Counted from the first letter of the stretch, positions 52,340-60,996 are shown. The stretch: 64,000 nt of DNA from an uncultured Eubacteriales bacterium (GCA_902765395.1 CACWZP010000016.1:50205-114204); one strand, 5' to 3'. Program-made: numbers and translations. The notes: generated from the letters alone by a model not told the origin.

Positions 52340-54070
52340 ATGACGTTTCGGGAACAGCTCAACGCCTATATCGACACCCTGCACTGCACGGCCCGCCAGC
52401 TGGCGGAGGCCTCGGGCCTCTCCCCCGCTGTGATCAGCCGCTATCGCTCCGGCGATCGGGAGCCCGGCGCGGAAAGCCCCCAGCTGGACGCCCTGTGCCA
52501 GGCCCTGGAATCGCTGGCCGTTCAGGCCGGGCTGGGCTCCCCCACCCGGCTGGAGGCCCGCGCCGCGCTGTCCGCCGCCCTCGCCAGCCCCGAACCGGAC
52601 GACGGCGCGCTGGCGGAAAACCTGAACGCGCTGATGGAGGCGCTGGACGTGTCCTCCGGGGAGGTGGCCCGGGCGCTGAACTACGACGCCTCCTACATCT
52701 CCCGCATCCGCTCCGGCGCCCGCCGCCCCGCCGACAGGCATGCCTTCGCCGACAAGCTGTGCGCCTACCTGGCCCGCCGCTGCGCCCGGCCGGAGCAGGT
52801 GGAGGCGCTGGCCAGGCTCACGGGCGCGGATGCCGCCGAACTGGCCGACGCCACGGCCCGCCAGGCGGCCATGGCGGGCTTCCTGCTGCGGTCCGCGACG
52901 AAGCGCCCCACGCCCGCGGTGGATTTCCTGGAGAAGCTGGACGAATTCGACCTGGCGGCCTACATCCGCTCCATCCGCTTCGACGAGCTGAAGGTGCCCA
53001 GCGTGCCCTTCGCGCCGGTGCGCAGCCGCGTCTATCCCGGCTTGGAGGGTCGCAAGGCCGCGGAGCTGGCGTTTTTGAAGGCCACGGTGCTGTCCCGCTC
53101 CATGGAGGACGTGTTCATGTGCTGCGACATGCCCATGGAGAAGCTGGCCGGGGACATCGACTTCGGCAAGAAGTGGATGCTGGGCATTGCGATGATGCTG
53201 AAAAAGGGCCTGCGGCTGCAGATCATCCACGACCTGAACCGCCCCTTTAACGAGATGATGCTGGGGCTGGAGAGCTGGATCCCCCTGTACATGACGGGGC
53301 AGATCTCCCCCTGGGCGCTGCAAAAGCCCCAGAACGGCGTCTACTGCCACATGACCTATGTCTCCGGCGCGGCGGCGCTGCACGGCGAGTGCATGGCCGG
53401 CTATGAAGAGGAGGGCCGCTTTGCGCTGTCCGGGCGGCGGGAGGAGCTGGAATACCAGCGCCAGCGCTCCCGGCGGCTGTTGAAGAAGGCCCAGCCGGTG
53501 ATGGACATCTACCGGGAGGACGCCTGGAAGGCCTTCATGGAGTTCCTGGCCGCGGAGGCGGACGCCCCCGGCTCCTGGCGCAGCGTGCTCACCGCGCCGC
53601 CGCTGTACACCCTGCCGGAGGAGATCCTGGACGGGATTCTCCGCCGGGGCGGCGCTTCCGGCGACGAAGCCGAGGCGCTGAAGGCGCACGTCAGGCGGGA
53701 TCGGGAGCGCTTCAACGCCATCGTGGCCCAGGCCCCCGTGCGGGACGAGATCCACCTGCTGGAGGAGGCGGAATTCGCGGCGCACCCGGCGCTTTTGCCC
53801 CTGGCCGGGGCCTTCTGCGAGCGGGACTTCCCCTACACCTACGCCGAGTACCGCGCCCACCTGGACGCCACCCTCGACCGGGCCGGGCGCGAGGCCAACT
53901 ACGCCGTGGAGCTCACCCGGAAGCGGGCCTTCCGCAACCTGCAGATCGTGATGCGCGAGGGCGAGTGGGTGATGCTGAGCAAGCAGAAGTCCCCCGCCAT
54001 CCACTTCGTCATCCGCCAGAGCCAGCTGCGCCGCGCCATCGAGAACATGGTGCTGCCGGTGGTGGAGTAG
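52340..54070 (+). CDS. Large regulator with two N-terminal HTH domains
   Basis: The protein has 576 residues. The first HTH spans about 1-55 (TARQLAEASGLSPAVISRYRSG) and a second spans about 95-160 (VSSGEVARALNYDASYISRIRSG). Both are Cro/CI-like. The remaining 400 residues are soluble, with the segments KKWMLGIAMMLKKGLRLQIIHDL and NRPFNEMMLGLESWIPLYMTG, which look like an effector or signalling domain. AGGAGG precedes the ATG. It is divergent from the secreted-protein operon and may regulate it. The effector is unknown. Confidence 0.7.
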   Translation: MTFREQLNAYIDTLHCTARQLAEASGLSPAVISRYRSGDREPGAESPQLDALCQALESLAVQAGLGSPTRLEARAALSAALASPEPDDGALAENLNALMEALDVSSGEVARALNYDASYISRIRSGARRPADRHAFADKLCAYLARRCARPEQVEALARLTGADAAELADATARQAAMAGFLLRSATKRPTPAVDFLEKLDEFDLAAYIRSIRFDELKVPSVPFAPVRSRVYPGLEGRKAAELAFLKATVLSRSMEDVFMCCDMPMEKLAGDIDFGKKWMLGIAMMLKKGLRLQIIHDLNRPFNEMMLGLESWIPLYMTGQISPWALQKPQNGVYCHMTYVSGAAALHGECMAGYEEEGRFALSGRREELEYQRQRSRRLLKKAQPVMDIYREDAWKAFMEFLAAEADAPGSWRSVLTAPPLYTLPEEILDGILRRGGASGDEAEALKAHVRRDRERFNAIVAQAPVRDEIHLLEEAEFAAHPALLPLAGAFCERDFPYTYAEYRAHLDATLDRAGREANYAVELTRKRAFRNLQIVMREGEWVMLSKQKSPAIHFVIRQSQLRRAIENMVLPVVE

Positions 54071-54096
54071 CCGCGCCGCGTTCGTCCAAAACCGCC

Positions 54097-54172
54097 AGGG
54101 GCTGTCTCAAGCTCGCGTTGGCCGGGAACCGCAGATGCAATCCCCGTCAGCCGCGCTCTGAGGCAGCCCCTT
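54097..54172. repeat. Imperfect inverted repeat, AGGGGCTGTCTCA ends
   Basis: aggggctgtctcaagc and gctctgaggcagcccctt are inverted with a few mismatches, 45 bp apart. AGGGGCTGTCTCA is reminiscent of ends of some insertion sequences in Bacillota, but no transposase is near. It lies between convergent genes and could also act as a terminator. Confidence 0.6.
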
Positions 54173-54185
54173 GTCGCGCAATCGG

Positions 54186-55475
54186 CTATTTGGCCAGCTT
54201 CTTGGTCTTGGACCAGCTGGGCGAGAAGCCGCCCCAGGCGGAATCCTGGCCGGAGCAAACGCTGACGTTGAACTTATAGCGGCCCTTCGGCTTCTTGGCA
54301 AAGTAGTTCACGGTGGGCGTAAAGGTGGCCGAATAGGTCTTCTTGTTGCCCTTCACCCACTTGCGCTGGCCGTCAAAGGTGATCCAGACGCCGTTGGTCC
54401 CCGGCTTTTTCTTCAGCTTGACGGTGACCTTGACATTGCAGGTGTAGAACTTCTCGGTCCACGCCTTGTGCCAGAACAGCTTGCCGCCCGCGTAGTTGTA
54501 ATAGCCGGGCTGCTTGATCTTGTGATACTTGATCTTGGTGGCCTTGCACGTCACCGACTTGATCTTGGGCGCCTCGCCCATGCCGGTGGTGATGGTGGCG
54601 GTGTTCAGCACCGGGCCGCCGAAGAAATAGCTCTTGCCGTCGCCGCCAAAGCCCGTGGCATAGGTGACATAATCGCCGTAGCGCAGCCGGGTATTGTAGG
54701 TGGTGCCGGGCTTCAGTCCGCTGATCCTGTAGCTCTCCTGGCTGGCCACCTTGATCCCGCCGGGCTTCATGGAGCCGGAGCGCGACCACGTCTTGCCGCC
54801 GTCGGCGCTGTATTCCAGGAAGAGCTTGGGCGCCAGGTAGCCAAAGGCGGTCAGCTGGAAGGGATAGATGTCGAAGTAGTTGCTGTACACGTCGAACACG
54901 CCGCCATAGGTGGGCCTGTCCTTGAAGGTGTTGGTGACCATGTACTTCTTGATCACCGTATCCACATGCTTGAACTCAGCGCCCACCCACTGGCCGATGC
55001 CCACGTAAACCGTGTGGTAGCCGGTGGCGAATGTGCCGCTGTCCATATTGACGGTCTGGTTGATGGAGGAGCCGAACAGCTTGTTGGAAACCTCCGTTCC
55101 GTCCACGATGATGCCGAACAGCTGGTAGGGAGAGGGCACCGAGCCCTTGATGGTGACGATGGAGCCGCTCTGCGTGATGGACACCGAGTGGCTGACGGCC
55201 ATCGGCAGCGGCGCGGCCACGGCAAACTCGCTCTCGTCCTCCGGCAGCGGCGCGGCCACGGCGAAATCCCCCTCGTCCTCCGGCAGGTCCTCCGGCAAGG
55301 CATCGTCCGCGCCTTCGTCCACGCCGATCATGAATTCGTCCAGCTCGGGGACAAGCTCGTCCACCATATCCGCTTCGTCAGCCGCATCCTCGGCCAGGGC
55401 CGCGCCGACATTCAGCGGCAGGAGCGCCACGATCAACGCCAGCATCAGCAACAGGGAAGACAATCTCTTGAACAT
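54186..55475 (-). CDS. Secreted beta-rich protein, fibronectin-III-like
   Basis: The 429-residue protein has a signal peptide (MFKRLSSLLLMLALIVALL), then an acidic, low-complexity stretch (about 30-90, with the repeated F-A-V-A-A-P-L-P-E-D-E). An Ig-like region follows (SHSVSITQSGSIVTIKG) and an Fn3-like segment (FLEYSADGGKTWSRSGSMKPGG, YRISGLKPGTTYNTRLRYGDY). The C-terminal part is Lys-rich (VKLKKKPGTNGVW). It may bind the wall or sugars. No enzyme motif is visible. AAAGGAGG lies upstream of the ATG. Confidence 0.6.
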   Translation of the reverse strand: MFKRLSSLLLMLALIVALLPLNVGAALAEDAADEADMVDELVPELDEFMIGVDEGADDALPEDLPEDEGDFAVAAPLPEDESEFAVAAPLPMAVSHSVSITQSGSIVTIKGSVPSPYQLFGIIVDGTEVSNKLFGSSINQTVNMDSGTFATGYHTVYVGIGQWVGAEFKHVDTVIKKYMVTNTFKDRPTYGGVFDVYSNYFDIYPFQLTAFGYLAPKLFLEYSADGGKTWSRSGSMKPGGIKVASQESYRISGLKPGTTYNTRLRYGDYVTYATGFGGDGKSYFFGGPVLNTATITTGMGEAPKIKSVTCKATKIKYHKIKQPGYYNYAGGKLFWHKAWTEKFYTCNVKVTVKLKKKPGTNGVWITFDGQRKWVKGNKKTYSATFTPTVNYFAKKPKGRYKFNVSVCSGQDSAWGGFSPSWSKTKKLAK

Positions 55476-55530
55476 GATGGGTTACCTCCTTTGTCGTTGA
55501 ATGGCTTTTTGTTTGTAACTCTCTGACGTA

Positions 55531-55560
55531 ATTATATAGGAAAACGATCCGTCCAGACAA
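55531..55560 (-). promoter_or_regulatory. Promoter of the 54186-55475 gene
   Basis: On the minus strand TTGTCT (55555-55560) and TATAAT (55531-55536) with an 18-bp spacer. Confidence 0.55.
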
Positions 55561-55689
55561 GCGATCCAAACCGATGTTGCCGGTTTGTCATTGACAAGCT
55601 GGCAACATCCGGGCTCATCACGGAGAGCTGCGGGATAATGCGGGATGATCCGAAAGCGCCTCTCTCGATGCGGTCAGTCAATGAAACAG

Positions 55690-55717
55690 AAAATCCCCGC
55701 TTCCGGGGAAGCGGGGG
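55690..55717 (-). terminator. Terminator of htrA
   Basis: On the minus strand CCCCGCTTCC-CC-GGAAGCGGGG is followed by ATTTTC. It lies 36 bp after the htrA stop. Confidence 0.8.
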
Positions 55718-55752
55718 TCTTGAAAAGAGGGGGTATTCCAAGTTGTTCTGGC

Positions 55753-57072
55753 TTATTCCTTCTCCTCCAGGGTGACCTGGATGTCGAGGGTCTGGTAGCC
55801 GCCGCCAACGACCAGCGTGCCGTTGTTGTAGTAGCTGCCGCCGTAGCTGTCGCTGCCGTTGCCGTTGCCGTTGCCGTAGCCATAGCTGTAGCCGCCGAAG
55901 GGGAAGCCGAAGCCATAGCCGAAGGGGCTGCCGTAGTAGCTGTCATAGCCGTTGTTCTGCTGCTGGATGTACGCGTTGTTGTAGCGCACGATGGTCAGCG
56001 TCACGGTATCGCCGGGCTTGAAGCCGTCCAGAATGGTGGTCAGCTCGCGGCTGGTGGTCACGCGCTCGCCGTTCACAGCGGTGATGAAGTCATACTGCTT
56101 CAGGCCGGCGGTCTCGCCCGCGCTGCCCGCGTTGACGCCCATCACGCACACGCTGGCGGGGGCATAGTCGTTCATGGGCTCGTCCGGGCCATCCTGGTCG
56201 GCCACGGTCACGCCGATCTGCGGGCGGATGACCTTGCCGTTCTCCATCAGCTGCTGGGCGATGGGATAGGCCGTCTCCACGGGGATGGCGAAGCCCAGGC
56301 CCTCATAGCTGCCGGAGGAATAGAAGCTGCCGCCGTACTTCAGGGTGTTGATGCCGATCAGGTTGCCCTGGTAGTCGAACAGGCCGCCGCCAGAGTTACC
56401 GCTGGAGATGGGGGCGTCGTGCTGAATGTAGTTCACGTTGCGGGTGGTGTTGTTGCTGGTCACGCTGCTGCGCTCCAGGGCAGAGATGATGCCGCGGGTG
56501 ACGGTGTTGGCCAGGATCTCGCCGCCGGGGTTGCCGATGGCGATGACGGTGGAGCCCACGGGCAGGGTGGCGGAGGCGCCGATGGTGACGGGCACCAGGG
56601 CGTCGGCCTGGTCCTCAACCTTCAGCACGGCCAGGTCCATGGCGGAGTCCGTGCCCACGACGGTGGCGTCCACCTTGTCGCCGTTGGGCATGAGCACCTG
56701 GAAGGCGCTGCCGTCCTCGATGACGTGGTAGTTGGTCAGCACATAGCCGCCCTCGGCGATCACCACGCCGCTGCCCTGGGCCACGGGGGTGTTCTGCACG
56801 CCGGTGCTGCGGCTCCAGCCCTCGGTGCTGGTGATGATGCCGACCACGGAATTGGCGTTCTTCTGGGCCACGTAGATGGCCGGGCTGGTGTCCTCGGTGG
56901 GGGCGGACACCTCCACCTGGGTGGTCTCGGCGATGGCCGCGCGGCTGCCGCCGGTCAGGGCGAAGGTGCCGCCCACGGCCAGCGCGCATACCAGCGCCAG
57001 CGTCGCGATCAGCGCATAGCCGCGGTTCCTGCGCGCGCGCTTGACATTCATCTTTTTCTCATTGGTCTTCAT
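55753..57072 (-). CDS. htrA: HtrA/DegP-type serine protease with PDZ domain
   Basis: The 439-residue protein has one N-terminal membrane helix (GYALIATLALVCALAVGG). The chymotrypsin-like domain has the triad His in LTNYHVIEDG, Asp in SAMDLAVLKV and Ser in SSGNSGGGLF (the usual text is GNSGGPL). One PDZ domain follows (about 290-435). A Gly/Tyr/Asn-rich stretch of about 45 residues (from NNGYDSYYGSPFGYG) interrupts it between the last two strands (VTLTIVRYN and LDIQVTLEEK). It would degrade misfolded envelope proteins. The start at 57072 follows AAGGAG. Confidence 0.9.
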   Translation of the reverse strand: MKTNEKKMNVKRARRNRGYALIATLALVCALAVGGTFALTGGSRAAIAETTQVEVSAPTEDTSPAIYVAQKNANSVVGIITSTEGWSRSTGVQNTPVAQGSGVVIAEGGYVLTNYHVIEDGSAFQVLMPNGDKVDATVVGTDSAMDLAVLKVEDQADALVPVTIGASATLPVGSTVIAIGNPGGEILANTVTRGIISALERSSVTSNNTTRNVNYIQHDAPISSGNSGGGLFDYQGNLIGINTLKYGGSFYSSGSYEGLGFAIPVETAYPIAQQLMENGKVIRPQIGVTVADQDGPDEPMNDYAPASVCVMGVNAGSAGETAGLKQYDFITAVNGERVTTSRELTTILDGFKPGDTVTLTIVRYNNAYIQQQNNGYDSYYGSPFGYGFGFPFGGYSYGYGNGNGNGSDSYGGSYYNNGTLVVGGGYQTLDIQVTLEEKE

Positions 57073-57154
57073 ATCTATCTGCTCCTTTCGCGGAATGATC
57101 TGTGAATAAGGTCTCCATTTTGCCAGCCGGGCTTCCTTCCCGGTTGCTGGGAAT

Positions 57155-57183
57155 ATTATAAAATCAGGAAAGATCAAAGTCAA
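57155..57183 (-). promoter_or_regulatory. Promoter of htrA
   Basis: On the minus strand TTGACT (57178-57183) and TATAAT (57155-57160), 17-bp spacer. The leader contains a hairpin ccagcaaccggg/cccggctgg (57125-57152). Confidence 0.75.
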
Positions 57184-57216
57184 TAAACAAACATTGCATG
57201 ATTTGTGAACGAATTG

Positions 57217-57244
57217 AAAACGCTGCGACTCTTCAGCCGCAGCG
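57217..57244 (-). terminator. Terminator of the rhomboid gene
   Basis: On the minus strand CGCTGCG pairs with CGCAGCG, followed by TTTTC. Confidence 0.75.
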
Positions 57245-57260
57245 CTATCTGTTTGGTTTT

Positions 57261-57854
57261 TCAGCCCTTCTCCCCCGCCCGGTTCAGCACAAAGCCCAGG
57301 CCCGCGCCCACCGCGCCGCCAGCGATATGGGCCATGTAGGAAACGTTGTCCCGCACGGTGATGGCCTGCCAGACCTGTTGGCCGATATAGAGGATGGCCA
57401 CCAGCAGGAACGTGACCGGGATCGTGCCCTCGCCGCCGCGGGTGATGGAGGACAGCAGGATCATGGCGAACACGATGCCGCTGGCGCCCAGCAGCATGGT
57501 GGACGGGAAGAAGATGAAGTTGATCAGCCCCGTGAGCAGCGCCGCCGCCAGCATCACCAGGATCAGGTTCACCGAGCCGTACTTTTCCTCCAGCATCGGG
57601 CCCAGCAGCAGTATGTACATCATGTTGTTCAGCAGGTGGTTCCAGTCGGCGTGGCCGAAGGCGTGGCACACCATGCGCAGCCAGGTGAGCGGATTCGTCA
57701 GCGGCGCGCGGTACACGCTGAACAGCAGCCGGTTGCTCTCGCCGCCGGTGAGCCGGTTCAGCACCATCGCCAGAAGGCATATGGCCGCGAAGCCCAGCAC
57801 CGCCGGGGAGTTGAACGCCAGGCGGACGCCCTTGCGATTGGAGGATGTGGTCAT
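57261..57854 (-). CDS. Rhomboid-family intramembrane serine protease
   Basis: The 197-residue protein has about six hydrophobic helices. The first catalytic feature is the loop HADWNHLLNNMMYILLLG; the nucleophile serine is in LLGASGIVFA, and the partner histidine is in YMAHIAGGAVGAGLG. These are the defining rhomboid motifs. Rhomboids cleave membrane proteins; the substrate is unknown. AAAGGA precedes the ATG. Confidence 0.9.
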   Translation of the reverse strand: MTTSSNRKGVRLAFNSPAVLGFAAICLLAMVLNRLTGGESNRLLFSVYRAPLTNPLTWLRMVCHAFGHADWNHLLNNMMYILLLGPMLEEKYGSVNLILVMLAAALLTGLINFIFFPSTMLLGASGIVFAMILLSSITRGGEGTIPVTFLLVAILYIGQQVWQAITVRDNVSYMAHIAGGAVGAGLGFVLNRAGEKG

Positions 57855-57914
57855 GGGGCAGGTTCCTTTCGTAGTGGATTGCGCAGAGATGACGGATCAG
57901 GACATACCGCTGCG

Positions 57915-59162
57915 TCACTCGACCCGGATCTCCCGCACGGCGACGCCGTCGCGCCTGGCGATCTGGGCCAGGTCGTCAAACTCGGGCTTGACGCGCTCGA
58001 CGCCATAGCCGAAGGAGCGCTTGGCCCGCACGGGGCCGTGGGAGGTGTTCAGGGTGACGGCCTCGCGGTCCAGGGTGTAGCGGCGCAGGGTCTGCGCGCG
58101 CACGCCGATGGTGGTGGTGTGCCTGAGCATCAGGGCGGCGAAATCCCTCTCCTGTCCGCTTTCGCACAGGCAGGAAAGCACCGTGCCCGGGCGGCCCTTC
58201 TTCATCTGGATGGCCTCCGTCCACACGTCCAGCGCCCCGGCGTCCCGCAGCACATCCGCGGCGAAGGCGATCTCCTCGCCGGTCATGTCGTCCAGGTTGC
58301 AGCACAGCTCGCATACCTCGCCGGCTGCCTCCTCCGTCTCGCCCAGCATCGCGCGCACGCAGTTGGCCCACTCGAAGTCCTTGGTGCCCATGCCGTAGCC
58401 GATCTTTTCAACCGTCATGGCGGGCATGGGGCCGAAGGCCGTCGCGAAGTGCTTCAGCAGCGCAGCGCCGGTGGGGGTGCAGAGCTCGCCGCGGATCGCG
58501 CCGCCGTAGATGGGCACGCCCGCGAGGATCTTCGCCGTGGCCGGGGCGGGCACAGGCAGCACGCCGTGGGCGCAGCGCACCTGGCCGCTGCCCACGTGCA
58601 CGGGCGAGGCCACGATCCTGTCCGGCGCGATTTCCGCCAGCAGCGCGCACACGCCCACCACGTCGGCCACCGCGTCCAGCGTGCCCACCTCGTGGAAGTG
58701 GATGTGTTCCACCGGCGCGCCGTGCACCTCGGACTCCGCCTTCGCGATCAGCCCGTACACCGCCGCCGCGTTCTGCTTCACCTCGTCAGACACCGGCAGG
58801 CCGTCGATGATGGCGCGGATGTCGCTCAGGTGGGCGTGGTGGTGATGGTGAGCGTGGGGCTCAGAGTGTTCATGCTCGTGGTCGTGATGATGCTCATGCT
58901 CGTGTTCATGATCGTGGTGGTGTTCATGCTCGTGGTCGTGCACATCCTCGCTGACCTCTTCCTCGCCGTCCACGGTCACGGCAATGTGGGTGCCCGTGAC
59001 GCCGCACTTCACGGCGGCCTGCCGCTCAAAGCGCACGCCGGGGATACCCAGGCCGTTCATGCGGTCGATGAAATCCCCGGGGTTGTCGATCAGCTCCGAC
59101 AGCGCGGACATCAACATGTCCCCCGCCGCGCCCATGTTGCATTCGATGTAAAGTGTCTTCAT
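57915..59162 (-). CDS. larC: LarC, nickel insertion for the nickel-pincer cofactor
   Basis: The 415-residue protein starts MKTLYIECNMGAAGDMLMSA and contains a His-rich stretch (about 75-115, repeated D-H-E-H) for nickel binding. It continues through HFHEVGTLDAVADVVG, CTPTGAALLKHFA and CNLDDMTGEEIAFA. Unlike in Lactiplantibacillus plantarum, where LarC is made by a frameshift, this frame is uninterrupted. LarC inserts Ni into the pyridinium bisthiocarboxylate intermediate. It lies after larE and larB. Confidence 0.95.
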   Translation of the reverse strand: MKTLYIECNMGAAGDMLMSALSELIDNPGDFIDRMNGLGIPGVRFERQAAVKCGVTGTHIAVTVDGEEEVSEDVHDHEHEHHHDHEHEHEHHHDHEHEHSEPHAHHHHHAHLSDIRAIIDGLPVSDEVKQNAAAVYGLIAKAESEVHGAPVEHIHFHEVGTLDAVADVVGVCALLAEIAPDRIVASPVHVGSGQVRCAHGVLPVPAPATAKILAGVPIYGGAIRGELCTPTGAALLKHFATAFGPMPAMTVEKIGYGMGTKDFEWANCVRAMLGETEEAAGEVCELCCNLDDMTGEEIAFAADVLRDAGALDVWTEAIQMKKGRPGTVLSCLCESGQERDFAALMLRHTTTIGVRAQTLRRYTLDREAVTLNTSHGPVRAKRSFGYGVERVKPEFDDLAQIARRDGVAVREIRVE

Positions 59163-59261
59163 TTCATTTCTCCATTGTCGATATTTACAGCGGGCCGCGT
59201 TCCTTGAAAGGGGAGACATGGCGGCATGGTCGCCGCCGCTGCAGGCTCGCGCCACTATTCC

Positions 59262-59290
59262 TGCTCCCTACTCCCTGCTCCCTAATCCCT
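59262..59290 (-). repeat. Period-7 G-rich array over the larB stop codon
   Basis: On the minus strand TTAGGGA, GCAGGGA, GTAGGGA, GCAGGAA, TAG run through the last codons of larB (for Leu, Gly, Ser, Arg, Glu) and the stop TAG. Four GGG runs with 4-nt spacing fit a G-quadruplex. Confidence 0.75.
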
Positions 59291-60032
59291 TCATCTGGTT
59301 GATCCGGTTGGCCAGGAACCCGGCCCCGAAGCCGTTGTCGATGTTCACAACGCTGATGCCGCTGGCGCAGGAGTTCAGCATGCTCAGCAGCGCGGACAGC
59401 CCGCCGAAGTTGGCCCCGTAGCCCACAGAGGTGGGCACGGCGATCACCGGGCAGTCCACCAGCCCGCCGATGACGCTGGCCAGCGCACCCTCCATGCCCG
59501 CCACGGCCACCACCGCCCGGGCGGACTGCAGCTGATCCATGTGGGAAAGCAGCCGGTGCAGCCCCGCCACGCCCACGTCGTACAGGCGCGTGACCCGGCT
59601 GCCCAGGCATTCGGCGGTCAGGGCGGCCTCCTCGCAGACGGGCAGGTCGCTGGTGCCGCCGGAGGCCACCACCACGCTGCCCACCAGCGGCTTTTCCACC
59701 TTGTTGGCAATGCCCACATGGCTGAGCTCGTCGTAGAACAGCGGCGCGGACTTCGCCACGAACGCCGCCTTTTCCCCGTCCATGCGGGTGATGAGTATAT
59801 TCTCGCCCCCCGCCGCGAGCATGCGCTCCACGATCCCGGCGATCTGCTCCGCGGTCTTGCTCGCGCCGTAGATCACCTCGCCGGAGCCGTTGCGCAGGCC
59901 GCGGTGGTGGTCGATCTTGGCATAGCCGATGTCCTCATAGGGGGCCTGGGCGAACAGGCCCAGCGCCGCCTCCGGGGTCATGTCCCCGGCCTGCACCGCC
60001 TGCAGGGCGGTGAGAAGCTCGTCTCGATTCAT
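59268..60032 (-). CDS. larB: LarB, nicotinic-acid adenine dinucleotide carboxylase/hydrolase
   Basis: The 254-residue protein has an AIR-carboxylase-like C-terminal domain with VVASGGTSDLPVCEEAALTAE, AGMEGALASVIGGLVDCPVIAVPTS-type text and GYGANFGGLSALLSMLNSCASG. LarB carboxylates and cleaves NaAD to start the cofactor. The start at 60032 follows GGGAGG. The last residues (GLGSRE) derive from the heptad array, so the natural C-terminus may have been changed by repeat insertion. Confidence 0.94.
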   Translation of the reverse strand: MNRDELLTALQAVQAGDMTPEAALGLFAQAPYEDIGYAKIDHHRGLRNGSGEVIYGASKTAEQIAGIVERMLAAGGENILITRMDGEKAAFVAKSAPLFYDELSHVGIANKVEKPLVGSVVVASGGTSDLPVCEEAALTAECLGSRVTRLYDVGVAGLHRLLSHMDQLQSARAVVAVAGMEGALASVIGGLVDCPVIAVPTSVGYGANFGGLSALLSMLNSCASGISVVNIDNGFGAGFLANRINQMKGLGSRE

Positions 60033-60048
60033 ACTGCCTCCCGGATGC

Positions 60049-60168
60049 CCCCTCTCCGTCTGCTTCGCAGACACCTCTCCCCCTCACGGGGGCGAGGCAA
60101 GGGCGCGGAACCACCCTCCTGGTTCTCCCCCGTGAGGGGAGAGCTGGCGCGCAACGCCTGAGAGGGGG
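60049..60168. repeat. Intergenic repeat, family C (copy 2)
   Basis: ccccctctccgtctgcttcg, a ctctccccctcacggggg segment and the end ggggagagctggcgcgcaac with GCCTGAGAGGGGG match the element at 18661-18787. It fills most of the larB-larE gap. Confidence 0.75.
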
Positions 60169-60936
60169 TTATCTTTCCTTCAAATCCAAAAGCACCGTCT
60201 CAAACCAGGGCATAAGCGCCTTCCGGATCGCCTCGCGGCCTTCCACGGCCCGCGCCAGCTGGTCGGCGGGCAGCTGCAGCCGCGCGACGCCGTTGAACAG
60301 GCGCACGCGGAAGTCGGTGTAGCCCAGGTCAAACAGCGCCGTCTCCGCGCCCTCCACCCGGGAAAGCACTTCCTGGGTGATGGCCGTGCCGGCAGGGATC
60401 CGCGTGGCCAGACAGGCGTAGGCGGGCTTGTCCCAGGTGAACAGCCCGGCCTCGCGGGAATACGCGCGCACCTGCGCCTTGGTCACACCGCAGAGCCGCA
60501 GCGGCGACAGCACGTTCAGCTCCTTGAGCGCGCGCATGCCCGGGCGGTCCCCGGCGTCGTCGGAGGCGTTGGTGCCGTCCATGACGGCGGTATAGCCATC
60601 CCCCCGGGCGGCGTCGAGCAGCGCGGTGAATATGGCCTGCTTGCAGTAATAGCAGCGGTTTTGCGGGTTTGCCCGCACCGCCTCCACGGCCAGCACGTCC
60701 AGCGGCACCTCCACCATATCCGCGCCCAGCGTCTGCGCCAGGCGGCGGGCGTCGGCGCGCTCAAAGGCGGGCTGGAAGGCCGAGCGGGCATAGTAGGCCC
60801 GCACGTCGCAGCCGCAGGCGATGGCGGCGTACAGCAGGTAACCACTGTCCACCCCGCCGGAAAAGGCCAGCGCCAGCCGGGGGTATTCCCGGAAGAAGGT
60901 CTGCAGCGCGTCCGGCACGGCGATCGTTGGTTTCAT
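60169..60936 (-). CDS. larE: LarE, ATP-dependent sulfur transferase
   Basis: The 255-residue protein has the PP-loop LAFSGGVDSGYLL, the segment NRCYYCKQAIF and YACLATRIPAGTAI. LarE activates the cofactor precursor with ATP and converts its carboxylates to thiocarboxylates. Both the C-x-x-C and the Cys in ACLATRI are present. In some LarE proteins three cysteines hold an iron-sulfur cluster, whereas others sacrifice a single Cys; the pattern here would allow the cluster type. It is the first gene of the lar run. Confidence 0.93.
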   Translation of the reverse strand: MKPTIAVPDALQTFFREYPRLALAFSGGVDSGYLLYAAIACGCDVRAYYARSAFQPAFERADARRLAQTLGADMVEVPLDVLAVEAVRANPQNRCYYCKQAIFTALLDAARGDGYTAVMDGTNASDDAGDRPGMRALKELNVLSPLRLCGVTKAQVRAYSREAGLFTWDKPAYACLATRIPAGTAITQEVLSRVEGAETALFDLGYTDFRVRLFNGVARLQLPADQLARAVEGREAIRKALMPWFETVLLDLKER

Positions 60937-60967
60937 GGCGATTCCCCTCGGTTTGATTTACCGTAAT

Positions 60968-60996
60968 ATCATATCACAACGCTCGGATAATTGCAA
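60968..60996 (-). promoter_or_regulatory. Promoter of larE
   Basis: On the minus strand TTGCAA (60991-60996) and TATGAT (60968-60973), 17-bp spacer. Confidence 0.65.

Noticed and set aside
54097-54172. Insertion sequence bounded by AGGGGCTGTCTCA ends
   Set aside because: The interval is only 76 bp and has no transposase, so at most it is a remnant or a terminator.
57073-57918. N-terminal extension of htrA to 721 codons
   Set aside because: It runs antisense-like through the promoter, the terminator and the rhomboid gene in another frame. The true start at 57072 has a good ribosome binding site and a membrane anchor.
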